A stretch of DNA of 64,000 bases, taken from the NCBI RefSeq assembly GCF_030814015.1, contig NZ_JAUSUL010000001.1:1144001-1208000 (forward strand), given 5' to 3'. Positions 34,139 through 42,681 of this stretch are shown here, piece by piece. Source of the DNA: Amorphus orientalis (GTDB lineage Bacteria > Pseudomonadota > Alphaproteobacteria > Rhizobiales > Amorphaceae). Positions within the stretch are counted from its first letter, which is position 1. Each line of letters opens with the position of its first letter. The notes under the pieces were generated by a model. The model was not told where the DNA came from, ran no database searches, and worked only from the letters and a program-made list of their open reading frames with translations. The position numbers and the translations under genes were made by a program.

Positions 34139-36979
34139 CTACCGCCGGGCACAGCGGACGACACGGTTAATCGGCTTATAGGTGAGGTGGTGGTTCTGGT
34201 TGCCGTCACTAAAGCGCTGTATCCACGCGTGGTTACTATTGTACTCCGAGGACGACCAGTAATATTGGCCACTGGTGTCAAACCCGGCCACCAAAGGCCC
34301 GTTATTGTTACCGGCACTGGCCGAGCCCTGTCCGTCTGTTACGGTCGTTCTGGGGTTATCCGTGTCATCATCAGCCAGATGTTCGCCTTCCTCCAGATTA
34401 CTGTAGATCACATCCAGTTCCGTAATGGCAGGCAAATACCAATCCGCTCCCAGAGCGCGGCAGGATTCAGCCGCCGGGTATGTCCCGACAGGCGCGCCGG
34501 TATTAATCAGGTCGTCTGTATTGCCGGGGCCATCCACCGCCGCCGTCGACGTAATGGCGGATCCATTGCCAAGATTCGTCGTCGCATCGTCGTTGGGTAT
34601 GGCGTTGCGCCATTGCATGATTGCACGGCCGGAACAGGCGCTGCCGTCCCACGTCGCGCCCTGATCGCAGCGTTTGACGAAGATTTCGGTGCCGTCGGGG
34701 AGTTCCCCGGCGAAGATGCCGACATCCGCCATGTCCGTAGGATCGGAGCCAAAGAGCCTTGCACAGGCGACATCTCCCGGCACGGACAAGTCCCCCGCCG
34801 GGCAACCGGTCTGGCCGAGCATGGTGACGGCGGGCACGCTGCCGGATAGCGAGCCTGAGACTTGCCGCACCATGGGTGCGCCGTTGGCGGTACCCTTGAG
34901 GGTGCCGCCGTTCTTCTCGATGTCTTGGGCGATGACGTTGGATAACGTGCCGTCGCCGGCGCCGACGGTGTAGGTGAAGATCAGGGAATTGGTGCCGCTG
35001 CCGGAGGTGTAGTCCGCATAGCGGTCTTGTCCACCAAGCGTGAAGTACAGGCGCGGGGTGCCTGTAACGGTGACCGCTTCGGTGAGGGGCACCGTGAAGC
35101 TCAGCGTGTTGCCGTTGGCGAGTGTGCCGCTGATGCTCACTTCATCGCTGGCATAGGGGGCGGCCTTGCGGTTGGTCGGGCTCGGCCCGATCAGGTCGAG
35201 CTGGGCATGGGCTTCGCTGGCATGTGTCTCAAAGATGGCTGTGCCTTCGCCTTTGATTTGCGGCGGGGTACCGTCCCCGTCCTGCGACTCGCCAAGCTGC
35301 TCGGTGTTGACCCGCGTTGTGCCGGTATCATCCGTGAAGTCGGCGGCGCCGTCTCTCACTCTGAGGGTCGTTGAGCTTCCGGCTGTTCTGACGTCCACAT
35401 CCGTTCCAATCAGGGCAATGGTCCCACCCGGCGTGTTGATGGTGGAGATGCCGCCATCGCCGCTGGTGAACTGGATCAGGCCGGAGAGCAGCACGATGGC
35501 GTCTTCTTCAATCCGCACTTGCGTGTTCTGTCCCACGTCAAGCCGCGCGCCGTTGCCGAACATCACCGTCACGGCATCGCCAGCGCTGTTGCCCGTGGTG
35601 ATGGTGGCGCCGAACTCCAGAGCCTGCCCGACGCTCACATTCGCGCCCTGGGCAAATGTCACCTGCGCGGTGACGTTCGGGTCTTGCCGCACCTGCACCC
35701 GGATTTCATTGGTGCGGCGCACCTTGTCGAACCGGCGGTCCATCACCGAGGCCAGATTGTAGCTGGGCCGCTCCCACATCTCATCAAAGCCCTGCCCGAA
35801 GCGGTAGTTGAGCCGCAGCGTGATCTCCCCCTCCAGATCGTCCATTTCGTTGTCTTTGGTCGCCTGTGTGCGCACGGTGAAGGCATTGACCGGCGTGTAT
35901 TCCATGGCGAACTGATAGCCCCAGATGTCGTCCCCATCGGGGTTGAGCGCATCCGTCTTTTCCTGGATCCAGTGATAGCCCTTGGCAAAGACCTCCAGCT
36001 CCGGGATTTTGGGAGCGCGGCCCGAGACTTCGATATCCTCGCCGCCCAGAGCCTTTTCTTCATAGCCGTCGTCGCGTCCACGCCAATCGGACAGCGCGAA
36101 GTATTTGTTCACGCTCACCCCATACAGGCTGGTTTTATAATCCACGCCCAAAGACATGCGGCTGTGGTGATAAGGCCATTGGTGATCGAAGAACGCATTG
36201 GCCCCGAACATGTGCTGCTCGTCTTCGGTGATGTAGCGGTAAGCCAGACCAGCATTGGCCGTCTTGCGCCGGTCCACCACCCCGGTACCGATATCCTCGA
36301 CTTCCTTCTTGGAGAAAGAGCCCTGCGCAAACACATTGTGGTGGAGGTCTTCACTGCTCCAGAGCGGCTGCACGCTCAGGATCGAATACTCGTCCAGCCC
36401 GCCTTCGGTCAGGGAATATTCCAGCTCCAGCTTGTTCAGAAACACGAGCGAGCTCGCCGCCGCCCCGGCGCGCAGCCCTTCGAGGCCGCTGCGCAGAGCA
36501 AGGGTTTGCATATCGCTACCGACATCGCCTGTTTCTCCGCCGGAGAGCCCGGTCATCGCCCCGGCCAAGCCTTCGGCCAGAGCCGTGCCGCCGCGCGCCA
36601 TCTCATTGGTCGCTGCATCCAACGCCGCCGAAGCCATGGCATTATCCAGCTCCGGCAAGATGCTGCGCAAATTCTCCCGCACCCAGTCCTGCGTCAGACT
36701 TCCTCCGCCCGAGAGCAGAGACCTGCCGCGCTGCGCCAACATCGAGACCGCATCCTCCATCCGGGGATCGCCGTCCAGCATCTGCCCGCTCGCAATCACC
36801 TCCCGCGCAATACGCCGCTCCCAATCACTATACTCGCGCTCGGGTTCATCGCTACGCTCATAGATGACAGAAGAAGGGGAAGAAGTGCTTTGCGCAGCCG
36901 CATCCACCACCGGAAACGCACACAGCATCGCCAAAATCAAAACATATAAAAATCTCTCAGAAATCCAATGCGGCATCAA
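34139..36979 (-). CDS. inverse autotransporter (intimin/invasin type) with FecR-like and DUF1566 domains, gene A
   Basis: A 946-aa outer-membrane protein. Signal peptide at 1-29; a helical segment at 45-165; the inverse autotransporter barrel at about 180-395 (AGLAYRYITEDEQHMFGANAFFDHQWPYHHSRMSLGVDY). Then an exported passenger: a FecR-like domain at 430-560 (NTQVRIEEDAIVLLSGLIQF, INTPGGTIALIGTDVDV), an Ig-like domain at about 600-720, and a C-terminal DUF1566/Lcl-C domain (WYLPAITELDVIYSNL, YYWSSSEYNSNHAWIQ, RCARR). The barrel would anchor it with the DUF1566 domain outermost, suiting adhesion or ligand binding. Paralog of gene B; the 3' end varies in a clustered way (see findings). Confidence 0.85.
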   Translation of the reverse strand: MMPHWISERFLYVLILAMLCAFPVVDAAAQSTSSPSSVIYERSDEPEREYSDWERRIAREVIASGQMLDGDPRMEDAVSMLAQRGRSLLSGGGSLTQDWVRENLRSILPELDNAMASAALDAATNEMARGGTALAEGLAGAMTGLSGGETGDVGSDMQTLALRSGLEGLRAGAAASSLVFLNKLELEYSLTEGGLDEYSILSVQPLWSSEDLHHNVFAQGSFSKKEVEDIGTGVVDRRKTANAGLAYRYITEDEQHMFGANAFFDHQWPYHHSRMSLGVDYKTSLYGVSVNKYFALSDWRGRDDGYEEKALGGEDIEVSGRAPKIPELEVFAKGYHWIQEKTDALNPDGDDIWGYQFAMEYTPVNAFTVRTQATKDNEMDDLEGEITLRLNYRFGQGFDEMWERPSYNLASVMDRRFDKVRRTNEIRVQVRQDPNVTAQVTFAQGANVSVGQALEFGATITTGNSAGDAVTVMFGNGARLDVGQNTQVRIEEDAIVLLSGLIQFTSGDGGISTINTPGGTIALIGTDVDVRTAGSSTTLRVRDGAADFTDDTGTTRVNTEQLGESQDGDGTPPQIKGEGTAIFETHASEAHAQLDLIGPSPTNRKAAPYASDEVSISGTLANGNTLSFTVPLTEAVTVTGTPRLYFTLGGQDRYADYTSGSGTNSLIFTYTVGAGDGTLSNVIAQDIEKNGGTLKGTANGAPMVRQVSGSLSGSVPAVTMLGQTGCPAGDLSVPGDVACARLFGSDPTDMADVGIFAGELPDGTEIFVKRCDQGATWDGSACSGRAIMQWRNAIPNDDATTNLGNGSAITSTAAVDGPGNTDDLINTGAPVGTYPAAESCRALGADWYLPAITELDVIYSNLEEGEHLADDDTDNPRTTVTDGQGSASAGNNNGPLVAGFDTSGQYYWSSSEYNSNHAWIQRFSDGNQNHHLTYKPINRVVRCARR

Positions 36980-37032
36980 TAACGGCGGTCAGGGTCAATT
37001 CAATTAAGTCAAAATGGCGCAAAGCCAAAAAC

Positions 37033-37047
37033 AATACTATTGAAACC
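37033..37047 (-). promoter_or_regulatory. shared upstream element of gene A
   Basis: AATACTATTGAAACC on the plus strand (GGTTTCAATAGTATT on the coding strand), 54 bp from the gene A start codon. An identical 15-mer lies exactly 54 bp from the gene B start, although the rest of the two leaders has diverged. Confidence 0.6.
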
Positions 37048-37139
37048 GCTGGGATGGGGCAAGTGTGAAGTATGGGCCTGAAAAGCGGGCCTGCGCCGAA
37101 GTATGAACCGCAAATGCGTCAGCCGTGATCTGGACAAAG

Positions 37140-39986
37140 CTACCGCCGGGCACAACGGGCGTAAAAGTTATTCGCCTTATAGGTGAGGGTCTGGTTACCG
37201 TCACTGAAGCGCTGTACCCACGCGCCGAGGTGATGGCTCTCCGAGGACGACCAGTACCATTGGCTGAGACTAAAGCTGCCACGCAACGGGCCGATCGTGC
37301 CGCTGTTGTCATCTCCTGTCGCATTAAAGAGCGTCGGCAGTGGATGGTCGGGATCGTCCGTTGCATTCAGATTGGCATAAATCACATCCAGTTCTGAACT
37401 CGCTGGAAGATACCAGCCGCCTCCCGGCAGGGCATTACAGGCCTCGGCAGCCGGGTGTATGCCCGATGTATCGTTAACAAGCGTTGCCGTATTACCCGGT
37501 CCGTCCGTGGCATTGATATTCGTCCAAGGCGTTTCGAACCAGATATTCGTCGTATCGGATTCTGTGTTGGCATTTTTCCACTGCATCGCATCCCTCGTAT
37601 TCGGATCATCGCTGCCGTCTTCACATCGGTCATCCACCGGATCGTAATCCTGCCCCAAATCGCATCTTCGCACGAAGAAGTCTGTGGTGGTGCCCGGCAC
37701 GTCTCCGGCGTAGACCATCACATCGTCGATGTCGGTGGGGTCAGAGCCGAAGAGGCGGGCGCAGCCGGAGTTGGTGGGGGCGGAGAGGTCTCCCGCCGGG
37801 CATTCAATCTGACCAAGAAGTTTGGGAATGGCGGGGACGCTGCCGGAGAGGGAGCCGCTGACTTGGCGGATCATGGCGGCGCCGTTGGTGGTGCCTGTAA
37901 GAGTGCCGCCGTTTTTCTCAATCTCATCGGTGGCGATGTTGGACAGCGTTCCATCGCCCGGGCCGACATCATAGCTGAAGATCAGGGAGTTCGTACCGCT
38001 GCCGGATGTGTAGTCGGCGTAGCGATCGAGGCCGCCCAGCGTGAAGCGCATTCTGGGTGTACCGGTGACGGTAACCGGATCACTGAGCGGCACGATAAAG
38101 CTCAGCGTGTTGCCGTAGGCCAGTGTGCCGCTCACAGTGACCTCGGAGCTGGCATAGGGGGCCGCCTTGCGGCTGGTCGGCGTCGGGCCGATCAGGTCGA
38201 GCTGGGCATGCGCTTCGCTGGCATGGGTCTCAAAGGTAGGCGTAGCTTCGCTGCGGATTTGCGGCGGCACGGCATCGCCGTCCTGCGATTCGCCGAGCTG
38301 CTCCGCGTCCACCCGCGTCGTGCCGGTGTCATCCGTGAAGTCCGCCGCGCCGTCGCGGACGCGCAGGGTCGTGGACCCGCCGGATGTTCGCACATCCACA
38401 TCCGTTCCAATGAGCTGGATCGTGCCGCCCGGCGTGTTGATCGTCGAGATGCCGCCATCGCCGCTGGTGAACTGGATCAGGCCGGAGAGCAGGACGATGG
38501 CGTCTTCCTCGATCCGCACTTGCGTGTTCTGCCCCACGTCGAGCCGCGCGCCGTTGCCGAACACCACCGTGACAGCATCGCCCGCGCTGTTGCCGGTGGT
38601 GATGGTGGCACCAAAATTGAGGGCCTGGCCCACACTCACATTCGCGCCCTGGGCAAAGGTCACCTGCGCGGTCACGTTCGGGTCTTGCCGGACCTGCACC
38701 CGGATTTCATTGGTGCGCCGCACCTTGTCGAAGCGCCGATCCATGACGGAGGCCAGATTGTAAGCGGGCCGCTGCCACATCTCATCAAAGCCCTGCCCGA
38801 AGCGGTAGTTGAGGCGCAGCGTAATCTCCCCCTCCAGATCCTCCATTTCGTTGTCTTTGGTGGCTGAGGTGCGGATCGTGAAGGCGTTCACCGGCGTGTA
38901 CTCCGCAGCGACCTGATAGCCCCAGATATCGTCGCCGTCGGGGTTCAGAGCGTCGGTCTTCTCCTGAATCCAGTGATAGCCCTTGGCAAAGACCTCCATC
39001 TCCGGAGCCTGCGGTACGCGGCCCGAGACCTCGATATCCTCCCCGCTCAACGCCTTCTCTTCATAGCCGTCCCCGCGTCCGCGCCAATCGGACAGGGCGA
39101 CGTATTTGTTCACACTCACCCCATACAGGCTGGTCTTGTAGTCGACGCCCAAAGACATGCGGTTGTGGTGATAAGGCCATTGGTGATCGAAGAACGCATT
39201 GGCCCCGAACATATGTTGCTCATCGGGCGTAACGTAGCGGTAGGCCACACCGGCATTGGCCGTCTTGCGCCGCCCCACCGTATCCGCGCCGATATCCTCG
39301 ACGTCTTTTTGCGCGAAAGACGCTTGCACAAAGACATTGTGATGCAAATCATCACTGCTCCACACAGGCTGCACGCTCAGAACCGAATACTCATCCAGCC
39401 CGCCTTCGGTGAGGGAATATTCCAGCTCCAGCTTGTTCAAGAACACCAAAGAACTCGCCGCCGCCCCCGCGCGCAAACCCTCCAGCCCGCTGCGCAACGC
39501 CAGCGTTTGCAGATCGCCGCCAAGATCGCCCGTTTCACCGCCGGACAGTCCGGTCATCGCCCCGGCCAAGCCTTCAGCCAGAGCCGTGCCGCCGCGCGCC
39601 ATCTCATTGGTCGCCGCATCCATCGCCGCCGAAGCCATGGCATTATCCAGCTCCGGTAAAATGCTACGCAGATTCTCCTGCACCCAATCCTGCGTCAGGC
39701 TTCCCCCGCCGGACAAAAGCGAACGCCCGCGCCGCGCCAGCATTGAGACTGCATCCTCCAGCCGGGGATCACCCTCCAGCATCTGCCCGCTCGCAATCAC
39801 CTCCCGCGCTATCCGCCGCTCCCATTCGCTGTATTCGCGCTCGGGCTCTTGCTTATCGAGGGAAGAGCCGCGTTCATAGACCGCAGATGTCTGGGACGTC
39901 AGTCGCTGCGCGCTCGCGCCGGGGATTGCGTACGCAAACGAGACAAATAAGATCAGAAGAAAACGAACAGCAGTGCGATAAGGCAT
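37140..39986 (-). CDS. inverse autotransporter with FecR-like and DUF1566 domains, gene B
   Basis: A 948-aa paralog of gene A with the same order of domains: signal peptide at 1-27 (ending ASAQ), helical segment, inverse autotransporter barrel (AGVAYRYVTPDEQHMFGANAFFDHQ), FecR-like domain (SGLIQFTSGDGGISTINTPG), Ig-like domain (VTVSGTLAYGNTLSFIVPL) and C-terminal DUF1566 domain ending FYARCARR. The barrel and FecR regions are nearly identical to gene A; the linker and DUF1566 region diverge. Expressed leftward from its own promoter region, with the shared 15-mer 54 bp upstream. Probably a duplicated surface adhesin or receptor. Confidence 0.85.
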   Translation of the reverse strand: MPYRTAVRFLLILFVSFAYAIPGASAQRLTSQTSAVYERGSSLDKQEPEREYSEWERRIAREVIASGQMLEGDPRLEDAVSMLARRGRSLLSGGGSLTQDWVQENLRSILPELDNAMASAAMDAATNEMARGGTALAEGLAGAMTGLSGGETGDLGGDLQTLALRSGLEGLRAGAAASSLVFLNKLELEYSLTEGGLDEYSVLSVQPVWSSDDLHHNVFVQASFAQKDVEDIGADTVGRRKTANAGVAYRYVTPDEQHMFGANAFFDHQWPYHHNRMSLGVDYKTSLYGVSVNKYVALSDWRGRGDGYEEKALSGEDIEVSGRVPQAPEMEVFAKGYHWIQEKTDALNPDGDDIWGYQVAAEYTPVNAFTIRTSATKDNEMEDLEGEITLRLNYRFGQGFDEMWQRPAYNLASVMDRRFDKVRRTNEIRVQVRQDPNVTAQVTFAQGANVSVGQALNFGATITTGNSAGDAVTVVFGNGARLDVGQNTQVRIEEDAIVLLSGLIQFTSGDGGISTINTPGGTIQLIGTDVDVRTSGGSTTLRVRDGAADFTDDTGTTRVDAEQLGESQDGDAVPPQIRSEATPTFETHASEAHAQLDLIGPTPTSRKAAPYASSEVTVSGTLAYGNTLSFIVPLSDPVTVTGTPRMRFTLGGLDRYADYTSGSGTNSLIFSYDVGPGDGTLSNIATDEIEKNGGTLTGTTNGAAMIRQVSGSLSGSVPAIPKLLGQIECPAGDLSAPTNSGCARLFGSDPTDIDDVMVYAGDVPGTTTDFFVRRCDLGQDYDPVDDRCEDGSDDPNTRDAMQWKNANTESDTTNIWFETPWTNINATDGPGNTATLVNDTSGIHPAAEACNALPGGGWYLPASSELDVIYANLNATDDPDHPLPTLFNATGDDNSGTIGPLRGSFSLSQWYWSSSESHHLGAWVQRFSDGNQTLTYKANNFYARCARR

Positions 39987-40039
39987 CCCAGCAATAAAAA
40001 TCTAATATATTTAAGAATTTACGATATAAAACCAGAATA

Positions 40040-40054
40040 AATACTATTGAAACC
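40040..40054 (-). promoter_or_regulatory. shared upstream element of gene B
   Basis: AATACTATTGAAACC, identical in sequence and in 54-bp spacing to the element before gene A. Confidence 0.6.
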
Positions 40055-40201
40055 TATCAGGCAAGGCAAGCTTAAATGTCGACGCTTTTAACTTCTTCCG
40101 GATCGACCGCGCCCTCGGGTGAGACGCCCGCAACCGCGCCAATTGGGGACGAAGCAACGGTGCAAGCGCCTCGCCGGAAGGCGGGCATAGCCGCGCGGGC
40201 G

Positions 40202-40834
40202 TTACCCAGTGGCGGCCATCAGCCTTGAAGGCCACATGCGGGCGGCGATGAGACGGTCTTCGGGCGCGGCCATGTCGAGATAGATTTCCGTGGTCGCCAG
40301 ATGCGCGTGGCCGAGCCACTTCTTGATGCGGGTCTCCGGCACGGAGTTGAGCGCGGCATGAATGCCGTAGGCGTGACGCAGTCCCTTGGCACAGGCCATC
40401 GGCCCGGAAATCCCAGCCTCGATCATGACCACGCGAATGCGCTTCCACGCGGTGGTCCGGCTGAACGGCCAGAGCGGGGCTTCAAAGCCTCGGCTGCCGG
40501 GCTCAAGGCCATGTACTGCCGCCAGCCGCTCGATGAAGTCGCGCGGCACGGGCACCGTTCGAAAGTGCCGCCCCTTGTGCTCGCCGCGCTTCTTGAGGCT
40601 GCGGATGACGATAGCGGCGTTCTCTATGTCGATATGACGGGGCGTCAGCGCCAACGCCTCACTCGGGCGGCATCCGGTCCAGTAGAGGGTTTCGCAAAAG
40701 CTGCGGTCCTCGGGGCTTTCCAACACGTCGAGGGCGCGCAGGAACCGCTCGCGTTCGCCCGAAGAGAGATATTTGCGCTCGCCCTGCTGGGTGAACAGGG
40801 TCATGCCTTTGTAGCCCGGCTGTGCGTAAGCCAT
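40202..40834 (-). CDS. tyrosine recombinase/phage integrase family protein
   Basis: A 210-aa protein. It carries YWTGCRPSEALAL with the first catalytic Arg, KGLRHAYGIHA with the second Arg, and KWLGHAHLATTEIYLD with the last His and the nucleophile Tyr. Length is short: little or no N-terminal core-binding domain, as in solo integrases. The start at 40834 follows AAAGGAGC. It is inside the element, far from either end, so it is unlikely to integrate the element itself; inversion, resolution of dimers or a captured older integrase are possible roles. Confidence 0.82.
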   Translation of the reverse strand: MAYAQPGYKGMTLFTQQGERKYLSSGERERFLRALDVLESPEDRSFCETLYWTGCRPSEALALTPRHIDIENAAIVIRSLKKRGEHKGRHFRTVPVPRDFIERLAAVHGLEPGSRGFEAPLWPFSRTTAWKRIRVVMIEAGISGPMACAKGLRHAYGIHAALNSVPETRIKKWLGHAHLATTEIYLDMAAPEDRLIAARMWPSRLMAATG

Positions 40835-40865
40835 TGGCCTTGCTCCTTTCCGGTGCGTTAGGCGC

Positions 40866-40888
40866 GAACAGAATAGGATATTCTGTTT
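40866..40888. repeat. 23-bp palindromic repeat, copy 1
   Basis: Core ACAGAATAGGATATTCTGT is itself a palindrome (8-bp arms, 3-bp centre). Copy 2 at 41000-41022 is its exact reverse complement over 23 bp. Lies 32 bp upstream of the tyrosine recombinase start. Confidence 0.8.
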
Positions 40889-40999
40889 CGCTCTCCGCAC
40901 TCTCTTTGATTTCCGCCGCTTTTTTGGAGGTCTGCCCCTTGCCGCGCGGCGTATTCGCTCTCTTTATGATACGGAAAAGGCCTGTCATTTCAAGGCAAA

Positions 41000-41022
41000 A
41001 AACAGAATATCCTATTCTGTTC
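41000..41022. repeat. 23-bp palindromic repeat, copy 2 (inverted)
   Basis: Core ACAGAATATCCTATTCTGT. Together with copy 1 it frames about 110 bp between the tyrosine recombinase and the rightward gene at 41133. The half TCCTATTCTGTTC recurs at 47456-47468 before the serine recombinase operon. Confidence 0.8.
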
Positions 41023-41052
41023 ATATAATATCAAAACAAAATGCAAGAAAGA

Positions 41053-41078
41053 GCGCAAATAGATACGCGTATTTGCGC
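41053..41078. promoter_or_regulatory. inverted repeat upstream of the small membrane gene
   Basis: GCGCAAATA, 8 nt, TATTTGCGC: perfect 9-bp arms, 55 bp before the ATG at 41133. Operator or leader hairpin; I cannot tell which. Confidence 0.45.
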
Positions 41079-41132
41079 CGTTTCTGATTCCGCCTCTCGC
41101 ATCCGTTTGGTTGAGGATGAGAGGATAAATCT

Positions 41133-41402
41133 ATGAGCAAGACGGAGAGCAAGAGCAGCGACACCTCGGAAATCGTGAATCTGCTGGGTGTTGTCGCAGC
41201 GATCATCTGCGCCTTCCTTGGTTACTCCAAGGGCGACTGGCTCGGCGCTTTGGTTGCGGCAGGTGTCGGCTTCGGCGGGGTGTGGCTCGCCTTTCACGTG
41301 ATCAATCTGGCCCTGCGGGTCGCCATCCTCGGCGTGATCCTCGCGATCATGGCGCTGGCGCTCAAGAACCGCTGGGACTGGATCGTGAGCCTGACGCAGT
41401 GA
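41133..41402 (+). CDS. small two-helix membrane protein
   Basis: An 89-aa protein. After a polar Ser/Glu/Lys-rich start (1-13), two long hydrophobic stretches (about 15-55 and 57-76) could form membrane helices; the C-terminus is NRWDWIVSLTQ. Family not recognised. GAGGATGAGAGG lies upstream of the ATG. It begins a two-gene unit with the secreted protein at 41417. Confidence 0.65.
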   Translation: MSKTESKSSDTSEIVNLLGVVAAIICAFLGYSKGDWLGALVAAGVGFGGVWLAFHVINLALRVAILGVILAIMALALKNRWDWIVSLTQ

Positions 41403-41416
41403 GCGGGGGAGCAGGG

Positions 41417-41782
41417 ATGATGAGGAAATCGAAACGACTCGCCTCGTTCGGGCTCGCGGCTTGGGTGGTGCTCGGCGGATTGTCCTATGGAACCCCGGCG
41501 AGTGCAGCTCCGGGGAAAGGGACTACGGGCGAGCTCCTAACCTTCGATCGAAGCGCGCAGGACTATTTCATCCGCTTGACCATGAACACGGCCATCATGA
41601 TCGCCGCTCAAATTAACAAGGAACAAGCGCAGTGCGTGGCGGAATGGTATCCGGACGATCCGAAAGTGGTTCGAAAACGAAACACTGAGATTCTACGCAT
41701 CATGGAAAAGCTGCCGGAAACCTATCCGACCGCAGTGGTTATTTCGATTATTCAGAAGGAATGCGGGAAATTCGGTCAATAA
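41417..41782 (+). CDS. secreted or periplasmic hypothetical protein
   Basis: A 121-aa protein with an N-terminal signal peptide (basic MMRKSKR, hydrophobic core, cleavage near ASAAPG). The mature part has two cysteines (QCVAEW and KECGKF) and no recognised family. It begins 14 bp after the membrane-protein gene, with GGGGGAGCAGGG before the start. A function in mating-pair or envelope interaction is possible but unsupported. Confidence 0.65.
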   Translation: MMRKSKRLASFGLAAWVVLGGLSYGTPASAAPGKGTTGELLTFDRSAQDYFIRLTMNTAIMIAAQINKEQAQCVAEWYPDDPKVVRKRNTEILRIMEKLPETYPTAVVISIIQKECGKFGQ

Positions 41783-42567
41783 TCGACAGTTGGCAGAGGC
41801 TGGAAAGCCGCCTGCGCTGTCAGCCCTTCGTCAAGTTGACGGGAGGGCTCTGGTGGCGGATTCAATATCGAATCCGCTTCTTTTTTCATCTCGCCATATC
41901 GCTCGACGACTGATTGGCTTTCGGCCCGGTACGCCTCAATCTCCTCCTTGCTTGGAGGGTGGTCCTCATTATGCAATTCGTTGTTGATCTCGCCGAGGCG
42001 CAGGCTCAGTCCGTCCCCTTCGGCAGATAACTCCTGCAAACGTTCCCGGCCTGCGATCTGGCTCTGATAGGTCTCAAGGCTTGGCCGCCCGTCCCACTCG
42101 ATGCCGTCGACAATGGCTTGATCGACGCGATCTCCGTCGACCGTCCAGACATCGCCATTCTCGTCCATGAACGCTTTCGTGCCGTCCGGCAGGGTGGCTG
42201 CCGCGTCCAACATCTCTTCAATGCGGCTGTCCATCTTCTCAATCGTGGCCGTGATATCATCCTGCAAATCGTCGACGATCTTTTGCGCTTCGCGGATTTC
42301 CTTCTCAGCGGCATGAAACGCTTCGGCATAATCCGCCTGCGTCAGTGCGATTTCCAGCGCCGTCATGCCCGCATCGCTGCGCCCACTGCCGCCACGGCCT
42401 TCTTTCGCCGCCTCGCGCGCCTCAGGGCTCAAAAACCGCCCGATCCGCCCAACTTCGACTCCCCTCAGCTCCTGCTGCGAGTCGTCAAAATCCACCTGCC
42501 GCCGCGCCTCCGCCTGCGCGCGTACAATGTCGTTGAAGTAGTCCGTATTGCTCAAGTCAGTATCCAT
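41776..42567 (-). CDS. hypothetical acidic coiled-coil protein
   Basis: A 263-aa protein starting MDTDLSNTDYFNDIV after TGAGGGA. It is rich in Glu, Asp and Ala, with heptad-like helices at about 70-130 (AEKEIREAQKIVDDLQDDITATIEKMDSRIEEML) and 175-240. No enzymatic motif or membrane segment seen. Its end overlaps the end of the convergent secreted-protein gene by 7 bp. Family not recognised. Confidence 0.6.
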   Translation of the reverse strand: MDTDLSNTDYFNDIVRAQAEARRQVDFDDSQQELRGVEVGRIGRFLSPEAREAAKEGRGGSGRSDAGMTALEIALTQADYAEAFHAAEKEIREAQKIVDDLQDDITATIEKMDSRIEEMLDAAATLPDGTKAFMDENGDVWTVDGDRVDQAIVDGIEWDGRPSLETYQSQIAGRERLQELSAEGDGLSLRLGEINNELHNEDHPPSKEEIEAYRAESQSVVERYGEMKKEADSILNPPPEPSRQLDEGLTAQAAFQPLPTVDY

Positions 42568-42681
42568 AAAATCCCTCAGCAACATTATAAGTTGAGATAT
42601 TTAACGATTTATTAATTTAATGGACAAATCACATTCGTGATATTGTTGCTTTCTCTAGCTTATTTTGAATATCATGCCAGC

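Noticed and set aside
33796-34317. 173-codon minus-strand frame after gene A
   Set aside because: It overlaps the gene A 3' end out of phase and runs through the triple hairpin; no similarity to accessory DGR proteins that I can see.
40866-41022. LexA (SOS) boxes
   Set aside because: The palindromes resemble GAAC ... GTTC at their outer edges but the spacing is not the alphaproteobacterial GAAC-N7-GTTC.
33790-41024. Reverse transcriptase or template repeat for a diversity-generating retroelement
   Set aside because: I looked on both strands near the variable 3' ends and in the rest of the element; no YxDD-type reverse transcriptase and no third copy of the repeat are visible.
40659-41024. 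121-codon minus-strand frame starting in the right palindrome
   Set aside because: It overlaps the tyrosine recombinase gene out of phase, and its second half is simply the shifted recombinase sequence.
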